A DNA stretch of 64,000 bases from NCBI RefSeq assembly GCF_023721755.1, contig NZ_JAMDLH010000002.1, forward strand, positions 1 to 64,000, given 5' to 3'. Below the pieces are notes generated by a model. It was given only the letters and a program-made list of their open reading frames with translations. It made no database searches and had not been told where the DNA came from. Every line of letters starts with the position of its first letter. The first letter of the stretch is position 1. A program made the position numbers and the translations under genes. This DNA is from Pleomorphomonas sp. NRK KF1. GTDB lineage: Bacteria; Pseudomonadota; Alphaproteobacteria; Rhizobiales; Pleomorphomonadaceae. Positions 17,531-27,127 of the stretch are shown here, piece by piece.

Positions 17531-18574
17531 CTATCGCCCGATGCTTTCGATCCACTGGGCCCAGCCCATTTCCGCCAGCCTCCCGGCGGCGTCCGGCAAA
17601 CTCCTGCCCGAGGCGGCAAGCTGCCGCACCTCGCGAGGCGACAGGCCGGACTCGCGGCGGAAAGCCCGGCTGAAGTTCTCCGCATTGGGGAAGCCGTGAG
17701 CGCTGCCGATCTCGGAAATCGACACATGCCGCCAGTCGGGTGAGCGCAACGCCCGCAGGGCGCGCTGAAGGCGGCGCCGGTTGACGTAGGTGGCGAAGCC
17801 ACCGACCGGTTCGAACAGTCGGTAGGCCTTCCGTCGAGACAGTCCGAATGTCGCGAGCAAGCTGTCGAGCGTGAGATCGGGGTCGAGAAGGTTGTCTTCG
17901 ACGTGGCGCCGCAGACCGACAAGGCACGCCAGATTGACCCCGGCGACGTTGCGCTCGTCCGCATGACCGTTGATGGCAGCGGCAGCAAGGTCGAGGAGTG
18001 GAGGAATTGCGATTTCCGCTTCGCGAAGCGACATCCTGTCGAGCTGGCCGTAGAAGCTCTTCAGGCTTTCGCGAAACAACGCGACCAGCGGCAGCCCTGC
18101 CGGAACGACTTTCATGTGAGCGGTATCGGCGGACTCGAGCCGCGTCGTCATCAACCGCCTCGGCACCACGAAGCTGATCTGGTCATGGTCCGTGGTTGTG
18201 GTCGAAAGCGGCTGGGCCATGTCGATGACGTAGAGGTCGCCCTCACCCGCCACCTCCGAGTTGCTCCCGCCGCGCGAGGCGCTTCGCCCGCTGAGGTAGA
18301 ACTGCAGCAGGTAGCCATCCATGCCGTCACGGGCGATCTTGTAACGTGAGCGATCAAAGTCCTGCGTGGTGCTGCGCAGGCGACCGAGAGCGACATCGCC
18401 CATGAAGGCCGCATCGACGTTGGCAAAGAAGCCCTCCTCGACGCTCTTGCGCGGACGCGCATCGAAAATGACGCCGATCGCCTCGGTCCAGGCCGGTTGG
18501 GCCTGACGGGGCGGCAAAGCGCGGGTGTCGAAACGAGAGCGAAGGGGTTTCGGTTCGGAGGTCGTGGCGCTCAT
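17531..18574 (-). CDS. AraC family transcriptional regulator
   Basis: A 347-residue regulator. Residues ~35-220 resemble the AraC-binding-like sensory domain ('GYLLQFYLSG', 'LYVIDMAQPL'). Residues ~235-330 form the two helix-turn-helix AraC domain ('TFGLSRRKAYRLFEP', 'GSAHGFPNAENFSRAFRRESGLSP'). The ligand and targets are unknown; no inducible operon lies immediately beside it. It is downstream of the cyclic-nucleotide phosphodiesterase gene, from which it is separated by a terminator-like hairpin. Confidence 0.92.
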   Translation of the reverse strand: MSATTSEPKPLRSRFDTRALPPRQAQPAWTEAIGVIFDARPRKSVEEGFFANVDAAFMGDVALGRLRSTTQDFDRSRYKIARDGMDGYLLQFYLSGRSASRGGSNSEVAGEGDLYVIDMAQPLSTTTTDHDQISFVVPRRLMTTRLESADTAHMKVVPAGLPLVALFRESLKSFYGQLDRMSLREAEIAIPPLLDLAAAAINGHADERNVAGVNLACLVGLRRHVEDNLLDPDLTLDSLLATFGLSRRKAYRLFEPVGGFATYVNRRRLQRALRALRSPDWRHVSISEIGSAHGFPNAENFSRAFRRESGLSPREVRQLAASGRSLPDAAGRLAEMGWAQWIESIGR

Positions 18575-18692
18575 TGGAGATCGGGCGCTCCGGTTGCCGC
18601 ACGGGAAGCCGGCAATCTGGATAAATACTCATACATGGCGGACGTGGAATATCAAGCCGCCGAAGCGCGGGTCGACCTCCGCCAACATGGAA

Positions 18693-18716
18693 ACGCCCGG
18701 CGCGAAGGCCGGGCGT
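18693..18716 (-). terminator. hairpin terminator after cpdB
   Basis: ACGCCCGGC (18693-18701) pairs with GCCGGGCGT (18708-18716) over a six-base loop; reading along the minus strand it is followed by TTTCC. It begins 39 bases after the cpdB stop and insulates the AraC gene. Confidence 0.65.
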
Positions 18717-18754
18717 CGTATCGTGTCTTTCCCAAGCCTGGGGCCGGGTGCATA

Positions 18755-20707
18755 TCACGCCACGGTCAGGCGATACTTCGCAAACCCTTCCTCGGCATCG
18801 CCGACCTTCTCCACCTTTACGCCAGCCGGCACGGTGTCCAGCGTCGCGTTTGGCGAATTGGGGAAGGTCAGATTGACCCCTTCGGGCAGCTTGGCGATCG
18901 ACCAGTTGCCGTCGGCGGAGGGGTTGATGGTCTTGTTGGCGATGATGTAGCGGACGATGACGTCGCGGTTGCTGTCCGGCCCCTGGAACACCACGGTGCT
19001 GCCGTCGGCCCCGGGGAAGTGCCCACCGCCGCCGGCGCGGTAGTTGTTGGTCACCACCAGGAACTCCTGGGTCGGCTCGACCGGCTTGCCCTGATAGGCA
19101 AGATCGACGATGCGATGCGCGTCGGGCGCCACCACCTTGCCGTCGTTGTCGTAGCGCTTCTCCTGCGTCACATCGATGCGGTAGGTGACGCCGTCGATGA
19201 CGTCGTAATTGTAGGATGGGAACGACGTATCGATCAGCGGCTGCTCGTCGGGCTTCGTCGGGTCGATGGTGTTGAAGATGCCGGCCGAACGCTCGAGCCA
19301 CTCCCTCACCTGTTCCCCGGTCACCTTCACGATGCGGATCGTGTTCGGGTAGAGGTAGATGTCGGCAACGTTCTTGATGGCGATCGGACCCTTGGGAACG
19401 AAGGTGTAGTAGTCGGGGCCGGAACGGCCGCCGCACTTGAAGGGAGCTGCCGCCGACAGGATCGGCAGGTCCGGCAAGCCCGCGGCCTTTGCCTGGGTGG
19501 TGCCATACCAGAGCTGCGCCTGGCTGACGATCTGAACCGACGGGTCGTCGGCCACCAAGGCCCAATAGCTGGAAATCGGCGCCGAAGTTTCGCCCACGGG
19601 ACGACGGACATAGTCGAGCGTCGCCTCGTGATCATCCTTCACGGACGCCAGCACGGCCGGAACCGCGTCTACCCGCGACACGATCTTCTTGTCGGCCGTC
19701 CGCTCATAGATCGGCCGCGCCTCGACCTGGAAGCCATTGATCTTCCAACCCTCGCCATCCTTGACGAGATCGAGGTCGATGACGCCGAGGTGGCTGCCCC
19801 AGAAGCCGGGCATGACGGTCGGCACGCCGTTGAGGGTTCCCTTCTCGATGTCGACGCCGTCGATGCCGGCGAAATCCTTGCCGGGAAAGACGAGATGCTG
19901 ATGGCCGGTGAAGATGGCGTCGATTCCCGGAACCTTCGAGAGGAACAGCGCCGCGTTTTCCTCGCCGCCCGCCCGCTCACCGCCGGCGATGCCTGAGTGA
20001 CAGAGAGCCACGACCACATCCGATTGCGCGCGCAGCGCCGGCAGATACTTGCCCGCCGCATCGACGATGTCGATGGTGGTCGCCTTGCCTTCGAGGTTGT
20101 CCTTGTCCCACTGGACGATCTGCGGCGGCACGAAACCGATGACGCCGATGCGCAGCACGTGCTCTGCCCCCGTGGCATCGGTCACCTTGGCGTCGAAGAC
20201 GCGGGTCGGCTCGATGAGCGGTGTGCCGTCGGGCTTCAGAACGTTGGCGCAGACGGCCGGGAACTCGGCGCCCGACAGCGCCTTGCCAAGGAAGTCGAGC
20301 CCGTAATTGAACTCGTGGTTGCCGAGTGTGCCGCAGAGATAGCCGAGGCCATTCATCGCAGCGACGATCGGATGTTTGTTGCCGCCATCCAGGCCCTTCT
20401 CATAGGCGATGTAGTCGCCGAGCGGGCTACCCTGAATGAGGTCGCCATTGTCGAACAGAAGGGCGTTGCGCACTTCATCGCGAGCGGCGGCGATCAGGGC
20501 CGCCGTTTTGGCGAGACCGACGGTGTCGTCGGCCTTGTCGCGATAGTAATCGTAAGGGTAGACGTTGACGTGAAGATCGGTGGTCGCCATCAGGCGCAAG
20601 CGGACGGCCGGCTCGGCGGCTGCGGTGACCGTGGGAACAAAGGCAACGAGCGCGCCGGCAGCGGTAGCCAGAAGCAGCTCACGGCGGCTGAGACGATGGA
20701 TCGGCAT
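18755..20707 (-). CDS. cpdB: 2',3'-cyclic-nucleotide 2'-phosphodiesterase / 3'-nucleotidase
   Basis: A 650-residue exported enzyme of the CpdB type that hydrolyses 2',3'-cyclic nucleotides and 3'-nucleotides in the periplasm for phosphate and nucleoside salvage. The N-terminus has a twin-arginine signal ('SRRELLLATAAGALVA'). The metallophosphatase domain carries 'TTDLHVNVYPYDYY', 'GNHEFNYG' and 'GHQH', and the second half is the 5'-nucleotidase C-terminal substrate domain. The ATG at 20707 is preferred over a TTG at 20725. Tat rather than Sec export is a difference from E. coli CpdB and suggests folding with metal before transport. Confidence 0.93.
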   Translation of the reverse strand: MPIHRLSRRELLLATAAGALVAFVPTVTAAAEPAVRLRLMATTDLHVNVYPYDYYRDKADDTVGLAKTAALIAAARDEVRNALLFDNGDLIQGSPLGDYIAYEKGLDGGNKHPIVAAMNGLGYLCGTLGNHEFNYGLDFLGKALSGAEFPAVCANVLKPDGTPLIEPTRVFDAKVTDATGAEHVLRIGVIGFVPPQIVQWDKDNLEGKATTIDIVDAAGKYLPALRAQSDVVVALCHSGIAGGERAGGEENAALFLSKVPGIDAIFTGHQHLVFPGKDFAGIDGVDIEKGTLNGVPTVMPGFWGSHLGVIDLDLVKDGEGWKINGFQVEARPIYERTADKKIVSRVDAVPAVLASVKDDHEATLDYVRRPVGETSAPISSYWALVADDPSVQIVSQAQLWYGTTQAKAAGLPDLPILSAAAPFKCGGRSGPDYYTFVPKGPIAIKNVADIYLYPNTIRIVKVTGEQVREWLERSAGIFNTIDPTKPDEQPLIDTSFPSYNYDVIDGVTYRIDVTQEKRYDNDGKVVAPDAHRIVDLAYQGKPVEPTQEFLVVTNNYRAGGGGHFPGADGSTVVFQGPDSNRDVIVRYIIANKTINPSADGNWSIAKLPEGVNLTFPNSPNATLDTVPAGVKVEKVGDAEEGFAKYRLTVA

Positions 20708-20736
20708 AACGAACTTGTCTCCCAAATGGATGCCCC

Positions 20737-21480
20737 TCAGGGGCGAAACGTGTCGGCAACGACGTGATTCTCACGCGATCTGAAATCTTCCAGGCGCCTT
20801 CTCTGCCGCCCCTCGGCATCGAAATTGTCCGGCTTCAGCCAGGCTTCGAAGGCGTCCCTCAGCGTCGGCCACTCCTTGTCGATCACGGAGAACCACGCGG
20901 TATCACGGTTACGTCCCTTGACTATGACGGCTTGGCGAAAGGTGCCTTCATAGGTAAAGCCCAAGCGTTCGGCAGCCTTCATCGACGGCATGTTGAGCGC
21001 GTTGCACTTCCATTCGTAGCGGCGGTAACCCAGCCCCTCGAAGGCGTGCTTCATCAGCAGATAATGCGCCTCGGTTGAGATGGCCGATCGTTGCATCAGC
21101 GGCGACCAGGTCACCCAGCCCACCTCGATCGAGCCGTTGGCGGGATCGATGCGGAGATAGGAAACGATGCCAACCGCCGTGCCGGTCGCCTTGTCAACCG
21201 CTGCGAAGAACAGCGGATCTTCCGAGGGAACGAGAGCATCGACCCAGGCGGCGAAACCAGCTTCGTCCGAAAAGGGGCCGACCGACAGATAGGTCCACAT
21301 GCGGCCGCTCCGGTCTGCGGAATAGGCCGCGAAAAGGTCCGGTACGTGAGACGCGGACAGGGGTTCAAGCCGAACCGTCCGGCCTTCGAGCACCGTGTGC
21401 GCCGGACGCCGACGCGGCTCCCAGCCTGCGACAACCGGTCCGATGGGATCGCCGTGGTCGTCCAACTCCTGCAAGATCAT
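20737..21480 (-). CDS. GNAT family N-acetyltransferase (RimJ/L-like)
   Basis: A 247-residue GNAT protein similar to the RimJ/RimL-type acyltransferases that act on protein N-termini or small amines. 'RTVRLEPLSASHVPDLF' opens the domain, and 'CNALNMPSMKAAERLGFTYEGTF' is the typical acetyl-CoA-side motif B. Its N-terminal part ('GDPIGPVVAGWEPRR') is the small extension seen in this subfamily. The ATG at 21480 has an AGGGGG-type ribosome site; the longer frame to 21546 adds non-family residues. Lies 125 bases downstream of dxs on the same strand. Confidence 0.9.
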   Translation of the reverse strand: MILQELDDHGDPIGPVVAGWEPRRRPAHTVLEGRTVRLEPLSASHVPDLFAAYSADRSGRMWTYLSVGPFSDEAGFAAWVDALVPSEDPLFFAAVDKATGTAVGIVSYLRIDPANGSIEVGWVTWSPLMQRSAISTEAHYLLMKHAFEGLGYRRYEWKCNALNMPSMKAAERLGFTYEGTFRQAVIVKGRNRDTAWFSVIDKEWPTLRDAFEAWLKPDNFDAEGRQRRRLEDFRSRENHVVADTFRP

Positions 21481-21605
21481 GCCTGCCCCCTGAACAACGC
21501 GCAATCCGACGAGCGCAAGGCGCCGCGCAATTCTGTGTTGTAGCATTACTTGGCAGAAAGCTCGCCCTCGTTTCCGCGTGACGCGCTCAACCCTTGTAAC
21601 GAGCC

Positions 21606-23528
21606 TTACTTACCGATCACGCCGGCGAGCTGGATCCGATTCCGCCCCAGCGCGGCGAGCACGGCCTGGACGATGCCCTGCGCATCGAGGCCGGCGGCCG
21701 CATACATGCGCTCTGGCCTGTCGTGATCGACGAAAGTGTCAGGCAATGTCAGCGCACGGAACCGGAAGCCCCGATCGAAACGACCGTCGTCAATGAGCGC
21801 CTGCGCGACCTGGCTGCCGAAGCCGCCGGTGGAGCCTTCTTCCACGGTGATCAGAAGTTCGTGGTGGGCGGCGAGCTGACGGATCAGCTCGCGGTCGAGA
21901 GGCTTGGCAAATCGCGCATCGGCCACTGTGGCGGGAAGGCCGAAGGTCGCCAGTTCCTCGGCTGCCTTCAGCGCCTCGCCAAGGCGGGTGCCGAAAGTGA
22001 GGATTGCCACCTTGCCGCCGCCGGAGACGATGCGGCCACGACCGATCTCGATCGGCTGCCCTTGTACGGGCAGTTCGACCCCGACGCCCTCGCCGCGCGG
22101 ATAGCGGAAAGCGATGGGGCCGTCGTCATAGGCCACCGCCGTCGCCACCATATGCCTGAGTTCCGCCTCGTCGCCCGGGGCCATCACGACCATGTTGGGC
22201 AGGCAGGTGAGAAAAGCGGTGTCGAAGGCCCCGGCGTGCGTGGCGCCGTCGGCGCCGACGAAACCGGCCCGGTCGATCGGCAGGCGGACGGGCAGGTTCT
22301 GCAGGGCCACGTCGTGCACGACCTGATCGTAGGCGCGCTGCAGGAAGGTGGAGTAGATGGCGCAGAAAGGTTTCAAGCCCTCGGTCGCCATACCCGCCGC
22401 GAAAGTGACGGCGTGCTGTTCGGCGATGCCGACGTCGAACACCCGGTCGGGAAAAGCCTCCGCGAAGAGATCGAGGCCGGTGCCGGCCGGCATGGCGGCC
22501 GTGATGCCGACGATGCGTTCGTCGCGGTGTCCCTCATCGACCAGCGTTTCGCCGAACACTTGCGTGTAGCTCGGCGCGTTGGCCTTGGGTTTGACCTGGG
22601 CACCGGTCACCACGTCGAACCGGCTGACGCCGTGATACTTGTCGGCCGCCGCCTCGGCCGGCGGATAGCCTTTGCCCTTCTTGGTCACGACGTGCAGCAG
22701 CACCGGCCCATCCTTGGCGTTGCGGACGTTGCGCAACACCGGCAGCAGATGGGACAGATTGTGCCCGTCGATCGGCCCGACGTAATAGAAGCCGAGTTCC
22801 TCGAACAGCGTGCCGCCGGTCAGGAAGCCGCGCGCATACTCCTCGGCCCGCTGCGCCTTCTGCCGAAGGCCCTTGGGCAGGTTGAAGGCGAGCTGCTTCA
22901 TCGCTTCGCGCAGCGTCAGATAGGTCGGGCCGGAAACGAGACGCGCCAGATAGGCGCTCATGGCGCCGGTCGGCGGGGCGATTGACATGTCGTTGTCGTT
23001 GAGGATGACGACGAGGCGGCTGTCCATGGCCCCGGCGTTGTTCATCGCCTCATAGGCCATGCCGGCCGACATGGCGCCATCGCCTATGACGGCGATCACC
23101 TGGTTGTCGTCGCCCTTGAGGTCGCGCGCCACGGCCATGCCGAGGCCGGCCGAAATCGACGTCGAGGAGTGGCCGGCGCCAAACGGGTCGTAGATGCTCT
23201 CGGCCCGCTTGGTGAAGCCTGAGAGACCGCCGCCCTGGCGCAGCGTGCGGATATCGCCGCGCCGGCCGGTCAGGATCTTGTGCGGATAGGCCTGATGCCC
23301 GACATCCCAGATCAGCCGATCGCGCGGTGTGTCGAACACGGCATGCAGGGCGACGGTCAGTTCGACGACGCCCAGCCCCGCGCCAAGGTGGCCGCCCGTC
23401 GCGGACACCGCGTCGATCATCTCGGCGCGCACCTCGGCGGCGAGCTGCTCAAGCTCGGCAATCGACAGCATCTTGAGGTCGTCCGGCGAGACGACCTTGT
23501 CGAGAAACGGGGTGGCGGGACGCGACAA
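21606..23528 (-). CDS. dxs: 1-deoxy-D-xylulose-5-phosphate synthase
   Basis: A 640-residue DXS, the thiamine-diphosphate enzyme joining pyruvate and glyceraldehyde 3-phosphate in the first step of the MEP isoprenoid pathway. Motifs: '[15 protein letters not shown]', the ThDP site '[16 protein letters not shown]', the general-acid glutamate in '[13 protein letters not shown]' and a C-terminal transketolase domain. The start is a TTG at 23528, required by the alphaproteobacterial N-terminus; no ATG is available before residue 20. xseB, its usual immediate neighbour, is displaced upstream by a GyrI-like gene. Confidence 0.96.
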   Translation of the reverse strand: MSRPATPFLDKVVSPDDLKMLSIAELEQLAAEVRAEMIDAVSATGGHLGAGLGVVELTVALHAVFDTPRDRLIWDVGHQAYPHKILTGRRGDIRTLRQGGGLSGFTKRAESIYDPFGAGHSSTSISAGLGMAVARDLKGDDNQVIAVIGDGAMSAGMAYEAMNNAGAMDSRLVVILNDNDMSIAPPTGAMSAYLARLVSGPTYLTLREAMKQLAFNLPKGLRQKAQRAEEYARGFLTGGTLFEELGFYYVGPIDGHNLSHLLPVLRNVRNAKDGPVLLHVVTKKGKGYPPAEAAADKYHGVSRFDVVTGAQVKPKANAPSYTQVFGETLVDEGHRDERIVGITAAMPAGTGLDLFAEAFPDRVFDVGIAEQHAVTFAAGMATEGLKPFCAIYSTFLQRAYDQVVHDVALQNLPVRLPIDRAGFVGADGATHAGAFDTAFLTCLPNMVVMAPGDEAELRHMVATAVAYDDGPIAFRYPRGEGVGVELPVQGQPIEIGRGRIVSGGGKVAILTFGTRLGEALKAAEELATFGLPATVADARFAKPLDRELIRQLAAHHELLITVEEGSTGGFGSQVAQALIDDGRFDRGFRFRALTLPDTFVDHDRPERMYAAAGLDAQGIVQAVLAALGRNRIQLAGVIGK

Positions 23529-23648
23529 TCCAAAAATCCGTGAAACTACGAGGGCAAACCCCTCACTCTCAGATACCAGTCAATCACAGTCTCTTCAATT
23601 CGCAAGCGTCGTGTTTATCAAGCTAAATTGCGGCAGATGAAGGGACGC

Positions 23649-24107
23649 TCATCGCGCGAGCCCGAACTGAATCTCGATGAGATGGTAGGACGAACCAGGT
23701 CCTCGCCAGTCATGATAGATCTCCCGGCTCTCGCCGGAAAAGACGTGCCGCGATCGTTCGATTTCCGACACCAGCGGTCCATAGCCCTTTGAAAACAGCG
23801 TTCGCAACGACCCCCGATGCAGGGCCGAAGCGGCGACGATCGGTTCGAGATGCATCAGCTCGAACGCACCCGAATAGACCGCCGGCCGTTCGATCGGAAG
23901 GCAGATCCGCCAGTCGAACAGAGCCTTGCCATCACGCGGAAGGTCGTTGGCGACAAAGGTCCAGGGACCTGCGACAGTGAGCCCCAGATCCTCCACTTCG
24001 GCCATCATGTCCGGATAGAGTTCGGCCGAGACCGTCGCCACGTCCCGGATTCGAATCCTCCGAGCCGCACTCAGCACCCACATGTCCTGCGTTTCGACGA
24101 TGTTCAT
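23649..24107 (-). CDS. GyrI-like (AraC effector-binding type) small-molecule-binding domain protein
   Basis: A 152-residue stand-alone protein of the GyrI-like/effector-binding fold: 'VLSAARRIRIRDVATVSAELYPDMMAEVEDLGL' opening, 'GKALFDWRICLPIE' mid-strand, and 'SREIYHDW...HLIEIQFGL' at the end, the usual pattern for this barrel. Such domains bind or hydrolyse hydrophobic cations or drugs, or inhibit gyrase. No DNA-binding domain is attached. It sits between xseB and dxs, an unusual place, on the same strand as both. Family assignment is by pattern. Confidence 0.72.
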   Translation of the reverse strand: MNIVETQDMWVLSAARRIRIRDVATVSAELYPDMMAEVEDLGLTVAGPWTFVANDLPRDGKALFDWRICLPIERPAVYSGAFELMHLEPIVAASALHRGSLRTLFSKGYGPLVSEIERSRHVFSGESREIYHDWRGPGSSYHLIEIQFGLAR

Positions 24108-24235
24108 CCGGCACCTCTTGCTTGTGCCGGCAAGCTACCGGTGAAATGGTCGGCACCAAGCGAGAAAGTGAGTTTTTCTTTCCAAGCCGAGGCGAGAATG
24201 ACAAGCCGATTGGAAAATCGTTCCTCCCGGGCCGG

Positions 24236-24481
24236 TTACTCCCTATCGAGCGGCTCCACGCCGGCCGCCGATCCGTCTCCGGCGACCCGAATCTTCTCCA
24301 CCTTGGCCTCGGCGGCCTTGAGCAGGCCGTCGCAGTGCTTGCGGAGCGCATCGCCGCGTTCGTAGATGGAAATGCTTTCCTCGAGCGGCACCGAGCCCTG
24401 CTCAAGGCGGGCGACGATGCCTTCGAGTTCCTTCAGGGCCTGCTCGAAGCTGAGGGCGCTGACGTCGGTGGCGTTGGTCAT
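24236..24481 (-). CDS. xseB: exodeoxyribonuclease VII small subunit
   Basis: An 81-residue XseB protein, which coats and controls the XseA nuclease for single-stranded DNA degradation. '[33 protein letters not shown]' matches the conserved helical hairpin, and length is typical (70-85). It ends with a short acidic tail. It starts 20 bases after pdxH on the same strand and is followed after 128 bases by the GyrI-like gene and then dxs. Confidence 0.95.
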   Translation of the reverse strand: MTNATDVSALSFEQALKELEGIVARLEQGSVPLEESISIYERGDALRKHCDGLLKAAEAKVEKIRVAGDGSAAGVEPLDRE

Positions 24482-24501
24482 TTTCGGCAGCCTTTCGTCG
24501 G

Positions 24502-25110
24502 TCAGGGATAGAGGCGGGTGCGCGTCCAGCCGCCGTTGCCGTCGGGCAGAAAGCGGACGCGGTCATGCAGACGGAACAGCCCGTCACGCCAGAATTCGAT
24601 GGCCGTCGGCGTGATACGCAGGCCCGACCAGTAGTCGGGGCGCGGCACGGCTCCGACGCCGAACTTCAAGCCCCATTCGGCAACCGCCTTCTCAAGCGCG
24701 AAGCGACTTTCGAGCGGGCGCGATTGCTTGGAAGCCCAGGCGCCGATGCGGCTGCCGCGATCGCGGCTCTGGAAATAGGCGTCCGCCTCGTCCTTCGAGA
24801 CCTCGGAGACGTTGCCGCGAATGCGAATCTGCCGCTTGAGACTCTTCCAGTGAAACAGGAGCGCCGCCTTGCGGCTCGCAAGAATCTGCTCGCCCTTGGC
24901 AGAACCGAAGTTGGTGTAGAAGACGAAGCCCCGCTCATCGAAGCCCTTGAGCAGCACCATGCGGGCGTCCGGCATGCCATCTTCATCGACGGTGGCCAGC
25001 GCCATGGCGTTGGGGTCATTCGGCTCGCTCTTCTCGGCGTCCTTCATCCAGCTGACGAACAACTGATAGGGCTCCGAGGCTTCCGTGAAATCGGGCTCTG
25101 AACTGGACAT
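24502..25110 (-). CDS. pdxH: pyridoxine/pyridoxamine 5'-phosphate oxidase
   Basis: A 202-residue FMN-dependent oxidase that makes pyridoxal 5'-phosphate. Characteristic sequence: '[18 protein letters not shown]', '[15 protein letters not shown]', '[11 protein letters not shown]' and the C-terminal '[23 protein letters not shown]'. The ATG at 25110 gives the standard length. Divergent from the J-domain gene (244 bases apart), an arrangement common in rhizobia. First gene of a possible pdxH-xseB-gyrI-dxs transcript. Confidence 0.96.
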   Translation of the reverse strand: MSSSEPDFTEASEPYQLFVSWMKDAEKSEPNDPNAMALATVDEDGMPDARMVLLKGFDERGFVFYTNFGSAKGEQILASRKAALLFHWKSLKRQIRIRGNVSEVSKDEADAYFQSRDRGSRIGAWASKQSRPLESRFALEKAVAEWGLKFGVGAVPRPDYWSGLRITPTAIEFWRDGLFRLHDRVRFLPDGNGGWTRTRLYP

Positions 25111-25354
25111 GTCTCGTCGACGCCTCGTCGTGCTGGCTGGCCGGCGGCCAGATTCGGGCAAGCGTCCGACCGGCATATAGCCACATCCCGGCCGGCGACA
25201 ACCTCTTGGACGCCTGCCCCCTGAAAAGATTTTGTCAAAGCGGTCCGACCCGTATAATGGCACACTCTGGAACGGAACGTGATCGGGCATTACATGCTTG
25301 GCAGAACCTTGGCGCCGCTCGGCGCCATCATCCATTTGAAGAGGGCCAACCAGC

Positions 25355-26347
25355 ATGCGTGATCCGTATGAGGTCCTGGGCGTGCCCAGGGGCGCGGACG
25401 AAACAACGATCAAGAAGGCTTACCGCAAGCTCGCCAAGCAGCACCACCCGGACGCCAACAAGAACGATCCGCGCTCGAAGGAGCGTTTTGCCGAGGTGAA
25501 CTCGGCCTATGAGATCGTCGGCGACAAGGACAAGCGCCGCCAGTTCGACGCCGGCGAAATCGATGCCGAGGGCAAACCGCGTTTCACCGGGTTCGAGGGC
25601 TTCAGCGGCGCCGGCGGCATGGGCGGCGGTTTCCGCCAGGCAGGCGGCCGACCAACCGACGACATCCTGCACGACATCTTCGGCGACGCCTTCGCCAGCT
25701 TTGCCAACGGCGGTGCCCGTGGCACGCGCGGCGGCCGGCGCGGCGGCGGGTTCTCGGGATTCGAAGGTTTCTCGAATGCCGGAGCGGCCGGCCAGGGCGC
25801 GGGTGCCGCAGGATCGACCAAGGGCGCCGACGTCATGGTGACGGCGCGCGTCCGCCTCGAGGATATCGTCGGCTCGGGCAAGGTCCGCGTCACCTTGCCG
25901 AGCGGCAAGTCGCTCGACGCGAAGATCCCCGCCGGTTTCGAGCCCGGTCAGCAGCTTCGTCTCAAGGGCCAGGGCGGGGACGGCACGCCGCCGGGCGACG
26001 CCATTGCCATTCTCGTCTACGAGACGCATGCCCTGTTCCGCCCGGATGGCTACAACCTGCGTCTTGATCTGCCGGTCACGCTCGACGAGGCGGTGCTTGG
26101 CGGCAAGGTGCGGGTGCCGACACTGGAGGGCGCCGTCGACATGACCATTCCGGCCGGCGTCACCGGCTCGAAGGCATTCCGCCTGCGCGGCAAGGGCCTG
26201 CCCGACAAGAAAGGCGTTCGGGGCGATATCTTCGTCACCCCGCGTATCGTGCTGCCCGATGGCGCCGATGCGGGCCTCGAAAAGCTGATGGAGCGTTGGC
26301 GCGAGGTTCGTCCCTACGACGTTCGCGGGCCGGAATTCTCTTCATGA
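25355..26347 (+). CDS. DnaJ-type (CbpA-like) J-domain chaperone
   Basis: A 330-residue type-B Hsp40 co-chaperone for DnaK. The J domain (residues 3-66) holds 'HHPDANK'. A Gly/Phe-rich linker follows (about 75-150). The two beta-barrel C-terminal substrate domains have '[19 protein letters not shown]' and end with 'KLMERW'. The zinc-finger CxxCxGxG repeats of DnaJ itself are missing, so it is CbpA/DjlA-like rather than the main DnaJ. Its stop overlaps the next gene by four bases (ATGA), showing translational coupling. Confidence 0.93.
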   Translation: MRDPYEVLGVPRGADETTIKKAYRKLAKQHHPDANKNDPRSKERFAEVNSAYEIVGDKDKRRQFDAGEIDAEGKPRFTGFEGFSGAGGMGGGFRQAGGRPTDDILHDIFGDAFASFANGGARGTRGGRRGGGFSGFEGFSNAGAAGQGAGAAGSTKGADVMVTARVRLEDIVGSGKVRVTLPSGKSLDAKIPAGFEPGQQLRLKGQGGDGTPPGDAIAILVYETHALFRPDGYNLRLDLPVTLDEAVLGGKVRVPTLEGAVDMTIPAGVTGSKAFRLRGKGLPDKKGVRGDIFVTPRIVLPDGADAGLEKLMERWREVRPYDVRGPEFSS

Positions 26348-27126
26348 GCCGCCTGCCCCCGCTGCCATTGCCACCGGCGCGCGGTGCCCGCACCGCGCGT
26401 TTCGTCGCCAGCCTCGCCTTCATGGTGATGGTGGTCGGGATCGTTTCTCGCCATCTCGATCTGATATCGAGCGGCACCATGTACACCGCCGTCGGCACCG
26501 GCCTGTTTCTCGGCCTTGTGGCGCTCGGCGTCCTGGCAATGACCATCCGTGACGTCTGGCGGGAAGGAAGGGGGGGCGCGGACAGCGCGTTCGGCACCCT
26601 GCTGCTGATCATAGCCGCTTTTTCGCCATTGATCGGCGCTGTCGCGGCTTATGTGGCCTACCCCGCAATAGACAGCGTTTCGACCGACACGGACGACCCG
26701 CCCGCCACGCCGGCAGGGTTCTCGCAAGTGGTGCTGCCGTTCGATCTGCGCGCCGCTCCCGGCGAAGCGGCGGCCTTGCAGGAGGATGCCTATCCCGACC
26801 TGACGACGCAGGCCACCGACCTTTCCACCGTCGAAGCCTATGCGCTCGCTCGGCAGACCGCCGACGATCTCGGCTGGGCCATCCGGCTGGCCGAGGAGCC
26901 CGACACCGAGGCGGCGAGTGGCCGCATCGAGGCCGACGCGCGATCGCTGGTGCTGGGTACGCAGGAGTATGTCGTCGTCCGCATTCGTCCCGGCGACAGC
27001 GGCAGCCGCATCGACGTTCGATCCCTGAGCCGGGTGGCCATGCCCGATCTCGGAGAGAACGCCCGCCACGTCGGAGACTTCATTGCCCGCTTCGGCGAAA
27101 TGTCACGGCGACAGGCGGCCAACTAG
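26344..27126 (+). CDS. DUF1499 domain membrane protein
   Basis: About 260 residues. Three hydrophobic segments in the first 110 residues ('FVASLAFMVMVVGIVS', 'VGTGLFLGLVALGVLAM', 'TLLLIIAAFSPLIGAVAAYV') precede a soluble DUF1499 domain ('YPDLTTQATDLSTVEAYALARQTADDLGW'). Function unknown; the domain also occurs alone in other bacteria and plants. Translationally coupled to the J-domain gene by an ATGA overlap. Convergent with the following metallo-hydrolase, with a single base between the stops. Confidence 0.85.
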   Translation: MSRLPPLPLPPARGARTARFVASLAFMVMVVGIVSRHLDLISSGTMYTAVGTGLFLGLVALGVLAMTIRDVWREGRGGADSAFGTLLLIIAAFSPLIGAVAAYVAYPAIDSVSTDTDDPPATPAGFSQVVLPFDLRAAPGEAAALQEDAYPDLTTQATDLSTVEAYALARQTADDLGWAIRLAEEPDTEAASGRIEADARSLVLGTQEYVVVRIRPGDSGSRIDVRSLSRVAMPDLGENARHVGDFIARFGEMSRRQAAN

Positions 27127-27127
27127 C

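Noticed and set aside
16886-17743. Open frames on both strands between the Na/Pi and AraC genes
   Set aside because: No motif, overlapping one another, basic composition, and the right part covers the AraC coding region; kept as a gene-free region.
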